The notes beneath the pieces are model-generated. The model was not told the origin of the DNA and did no database searches. It worked only from the letters and a program-made list of their open reading frames with translations. A program made the translations under genes and the position numbers. Positions 5,926 through 7,346 of a stretch of DNA of 7,346 nt are shown piece by piece. The DNA comes from an uncultured Prochlorococcus sp. Lineage in GTDB: Bacteria > Cyanobacteriota > Cyanobacteriia > PCC-6307 > Cyanobiaceae. The first letter of the stretch is position 1. The number at the start of each line of letters is the position of its first letter. Location of the stretch: NCBI GenBank assembly GCA_902600395.1, contig CACKJL010000040.1:1-7346 (forward strand), written 5' to 3'.

Positions 5926-7041
5926 TTAACCTATATCTTTTTTATTTTGCCTTAATCTCAAAAACTCAGGAATACTGGCTCCTGATTCTTTATTGTCGGA
6001 GTAATTATATAAGGGTTGATTAGATAATCTGTTTTTTATTCTTTGCTGGTTTAATGGTTGGGTTGTTTCAAAGCCTGTAGCAATTACAGTGACTTGTATC
6101 TCCCCTTCCATTGCCTCATCGACGACTGCACCAACAATAATATTCGCTTCTTGATCAACAACATCATAAATAATTTCAGATGCAGAGGTCATGTCTTCTA
6201 AAGTCATGTCTTTGCCTCCAGTAATATTTATAACGCAGCCTTTAGCTCCATCAATTCTTGCTGCTTCTAATAAAGGACTATTCATTGCTGCCTGTGCAGC
6301 CTCTATAGCTCTCGATCTTCCTGAACCTATACCTATTCCTAAAAGTGCAGTGCCAGCCTCAGTCATAACTGATCTGACGTCTGCAAAATCAACATTAACT
6401 AATCCCGGACAAGTAATTATGTCACTAATGCCTTTGACTCCCATCCTTAGAACATCATCAGCATTCCTAAATGCTTCTTGAAGAGGAGCTCCTGCTATAA
6501 CGTCCTTTAATCGGTCATTTGGAATAACTATAAGAGTATCAACGTTTTCAGCTAGTCTTGCGATCCCCTCCTCTGCTTGGCGCATTCTTCTTTTCCCTTC
6601 GAAAGAAAATGGTTTGGTTACTATGCCAACTGTTAGAGCCCCACTTTGCTTGGCTACTTCTGCAACAACAGGAGCAGCACCTGTACCAGTTCCTCCACCC
6701 ATTCCAGCGGCTATAAAAACTAGATCAGATCCCTCTAAAGCTTGTTGAAGCTCTTCTTTGGATTCTTCGGCTGCTTTTTGCCCAATACTTGGATTCCCAC
6801 CTGCACCTAAACCTCTAGTAAGGTTTTGTCCAAGTTGAACTCTACTTTCTGCTGAAGATTGTAGTAGGGCTTGTGCATCAGTATTAAGGACTCTAAATGA
6901 AACACCTTCTAAATCACTATTTATCATTCTATTGACTGCATTGCTGCCACCACCACCTACACCAATAACTTCTATTTTGGCGTTTTGGCTTGGAAGGATT
7001 TCTCTCGATTGATCAAAGTTTGGATTGTTACCGAAGCTCAT
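5926..7041 (-). CDS. ftsZ: Cell division protein FtsZ (tubulin-like GTPase)
   Basis: FtsZ polymerises into the cytoplasmic Z-ring that organises division. The 371 residues comprise a short N-terminal extension of about 20, the GTPase domain from KIEVIGVGGGGSNAVNRM, and a C-terminal domain ending near residue 324. The tubulin signature GGGTGTG lies at 115-121. The T7 loop NVDFADVR at 216-223 carries the catalytic aspartates Asp218 and Asp221. A linker of about 30 residues leads to the conserved tail peptide IPEFLRLRQNKK (357-368), which normally binds membrane tethers. The ATG at 7041 is preceded by a weak AAGAG. It follows the probable ftsQ end after 179 bases on the same strand and converges on ffs with only 15 bases between, with no recognisable terminator there. 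In Prochlorococcus ftsZ transcription is known to follow the cell cycle; no regulator site was identified here. Confidence 0.97.
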   Translation of the reverse strand: MSFGNNPNFDQSREILPSQNAKIEVIGVGGGGSNAVNRMINSDLEGVSFRVLNTDAQALLQSSAESRVQLGQNLTRGLGAGGNPSIGQKAAEESKEELQQALEGSDLVFIAAGMGGGTGTGAAPVVAEVAKQSGALTVGIVTKPFSFEGKRRMRQAEEGIARLAENVDTLIVIPNDRLKDVIAGAPLQEAFRNADDVLRMGVKGISDIITCPGLVNVDFADVRSVMTEAGTALLGIGIGSGRSRAIEAAQAAMNSPLLEAARIDGAKGCVINITGGKDMTLEDMTSASEIIYDVVDQEANIIVGAVVDEAMEGEIQVTVIATGFETTQPLNQQRIKNRLSNQPLYNYSDNKESGASIPEFLRLRQNKKDIG

Positions 7042-7125
7042 CTCTTAATAGGAATCTTTTACTAGTATTGGGTGCATTATGAACTTACTGCGCTCATATG
7101 TAGGAATTTGTTGAGGAAAATCCTA

Positions 7126-7150
7126 AAAATATTTATTTATTAAATATTTT
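7126..7150 (-). repeat. AT-only 10-bp hairpin repeat upstream of ftsZ
   Basis: AAAATATTTA and TAAATATTTT form perfect inverted arms around a five-base loop, mid-way in the 179-base gap between the ftsQ stop and the ftsZ start. On the minus strand the right arm is followed by TAGG, with no T-run, so it is a poor terminator. It may be an operator, an easily melted element, or chance in AT-rich DNA. A nearby minus-strand CATAAT (7081-7076) is a weak -10 candidate for ftsZ. Confidence 0.4.
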
Positions 7151-7220
7151 GTTTTGAATGCAAAACCCATATCAACACTACAATAATTAAAAAAAATTAC
7201 TCAAAATCCTTTTTCAAATA

Positions 7221-7346
7221 TTAGGGTTTGAACACTTTTATTTTTGGTTTATCTGGATTAGTAAGATCAATATTATCTATTTTTTTTGAAAAGCTATTTT
7301 TCTTAAATTCATTTTTAAGATAATTGATTTTTTGAAATTGATTGTT
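7221..7346 (-). CDS. ftsQ: Probable FtsQ, C-terminal 41 residues (cut by window edge)
   Basis: An open frame enters from the right edge and ends at the TAA at 7223-7221. The visible part is lysine- and asparagine-rich and finishes with NIDLTNPDKPKIKVFKP. The IDLTNPDKP ending matches the last beta strand of the FtsQ/DivIB periplasmic beta domain, where an I-D-L-x-x-P pattern is usual. FtsQ is a single-pass division protein that bridges the early and late division complex. Position directly upstream of ftsZ on the same strand supports this, as ftsQ-ftsZ order is usual in cyanobacteria. The POTRA domain and membrane segment lie outside the window, so the name rests on the tail and context. Confidence 0.72.
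   Translation of the reverse strand, partial: NNQFQKINYLKNEFKKNSFSKKIDNIDLTNPDKPKIKVFKP

Noticed and set aside
6191..6481. 96-codon plus-strand frame opposite ftsZ
   Set aside because: It is antisense to the highly conserved FtsZ core, and its alanine/proline/isoleucine-rich composition is what the reverse of that coding sequence yields.
7114..7124. Short palindrome AGGA-AAA-TCCT upstream of ftsZ
   Set aside because: Four-base arms with a three-base centre are too short to distinguish from chance.
1..7346. Search for mobile elements, CRISPR arrays, tRNAs, toxin-antitoxin or defence genes
   Set aside because: None was seen on either strand. The PIN domain belongs to a membrane TRAM protein with no antitoxin-like partner, so it is not treated as a VapC toxin.

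Overview
The window looks like core chromosome from a marine picocyanobacterium, most likely a high-light-adapted Prochlorococcus. The evidence is the strongly AT-rich sequence, the short gaps between genes, a cyanobacterial ClpR-ClpP3 pair, and a compact FtsZ with an FtsQ end directly upstream. The genus is inferred from gene content and remembered protein sequences, not from a search.

Layout, left to right. Positions 1-612 hold the N-terminal 204 residues of IlvC on the minus strand, cut by the window edge. Upstream of it on the same strand is a tight cluster read right to left: a membrane-anchored PIN-TRAM protein (3171-2062), clpR (2021-1359) and clpP3 (1334-723), with gaps of 40 and 24 bases. 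A 96-base divergent region separates this cluster from hemW (+, 3268-4491). Next is a small predicted secreted protein (+, 4668-4904), followed by a doubtful 28-codon reading frame starting on the very next base. panB (-, 5769-4996), the 4.5S-type SRP RNA gene ffs (+, 5817-5910), ftsZ (-, 7041-5926) and the last 41 codons of a probable ftsQ (-, 7346-7221) complete the window. No non-coding stretch exceeds about 180 bases.

How the genes relate. Most are unrelated housekeeping functions. IlvC (branched-chain amino acids) and PanB (pantothenate) both act on the valine branch: PanB uses the alpha-ketoisovalerate that IlvC and IlvD produce. ClpP3 and ClpR form a mixed proteolytic core. FtsQ and FtsZ belong to the division machinery. 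HemW delivers haem, and the SRP RNA works with Ffh in membrane targeting.

I found no mobile element, CRISPR array, tRNA, prophage or obvious new multi-gene system. The points most worth a second look are small. They are a six-codon leader frame with a well-placed ribosome binding site overlapping the hemW start, the secreted small protein and the frame abutting it, a membrane PIN-TRAM nuclease beside a Clp protease core, and an AT-only hairpin upstream of ftsZ.
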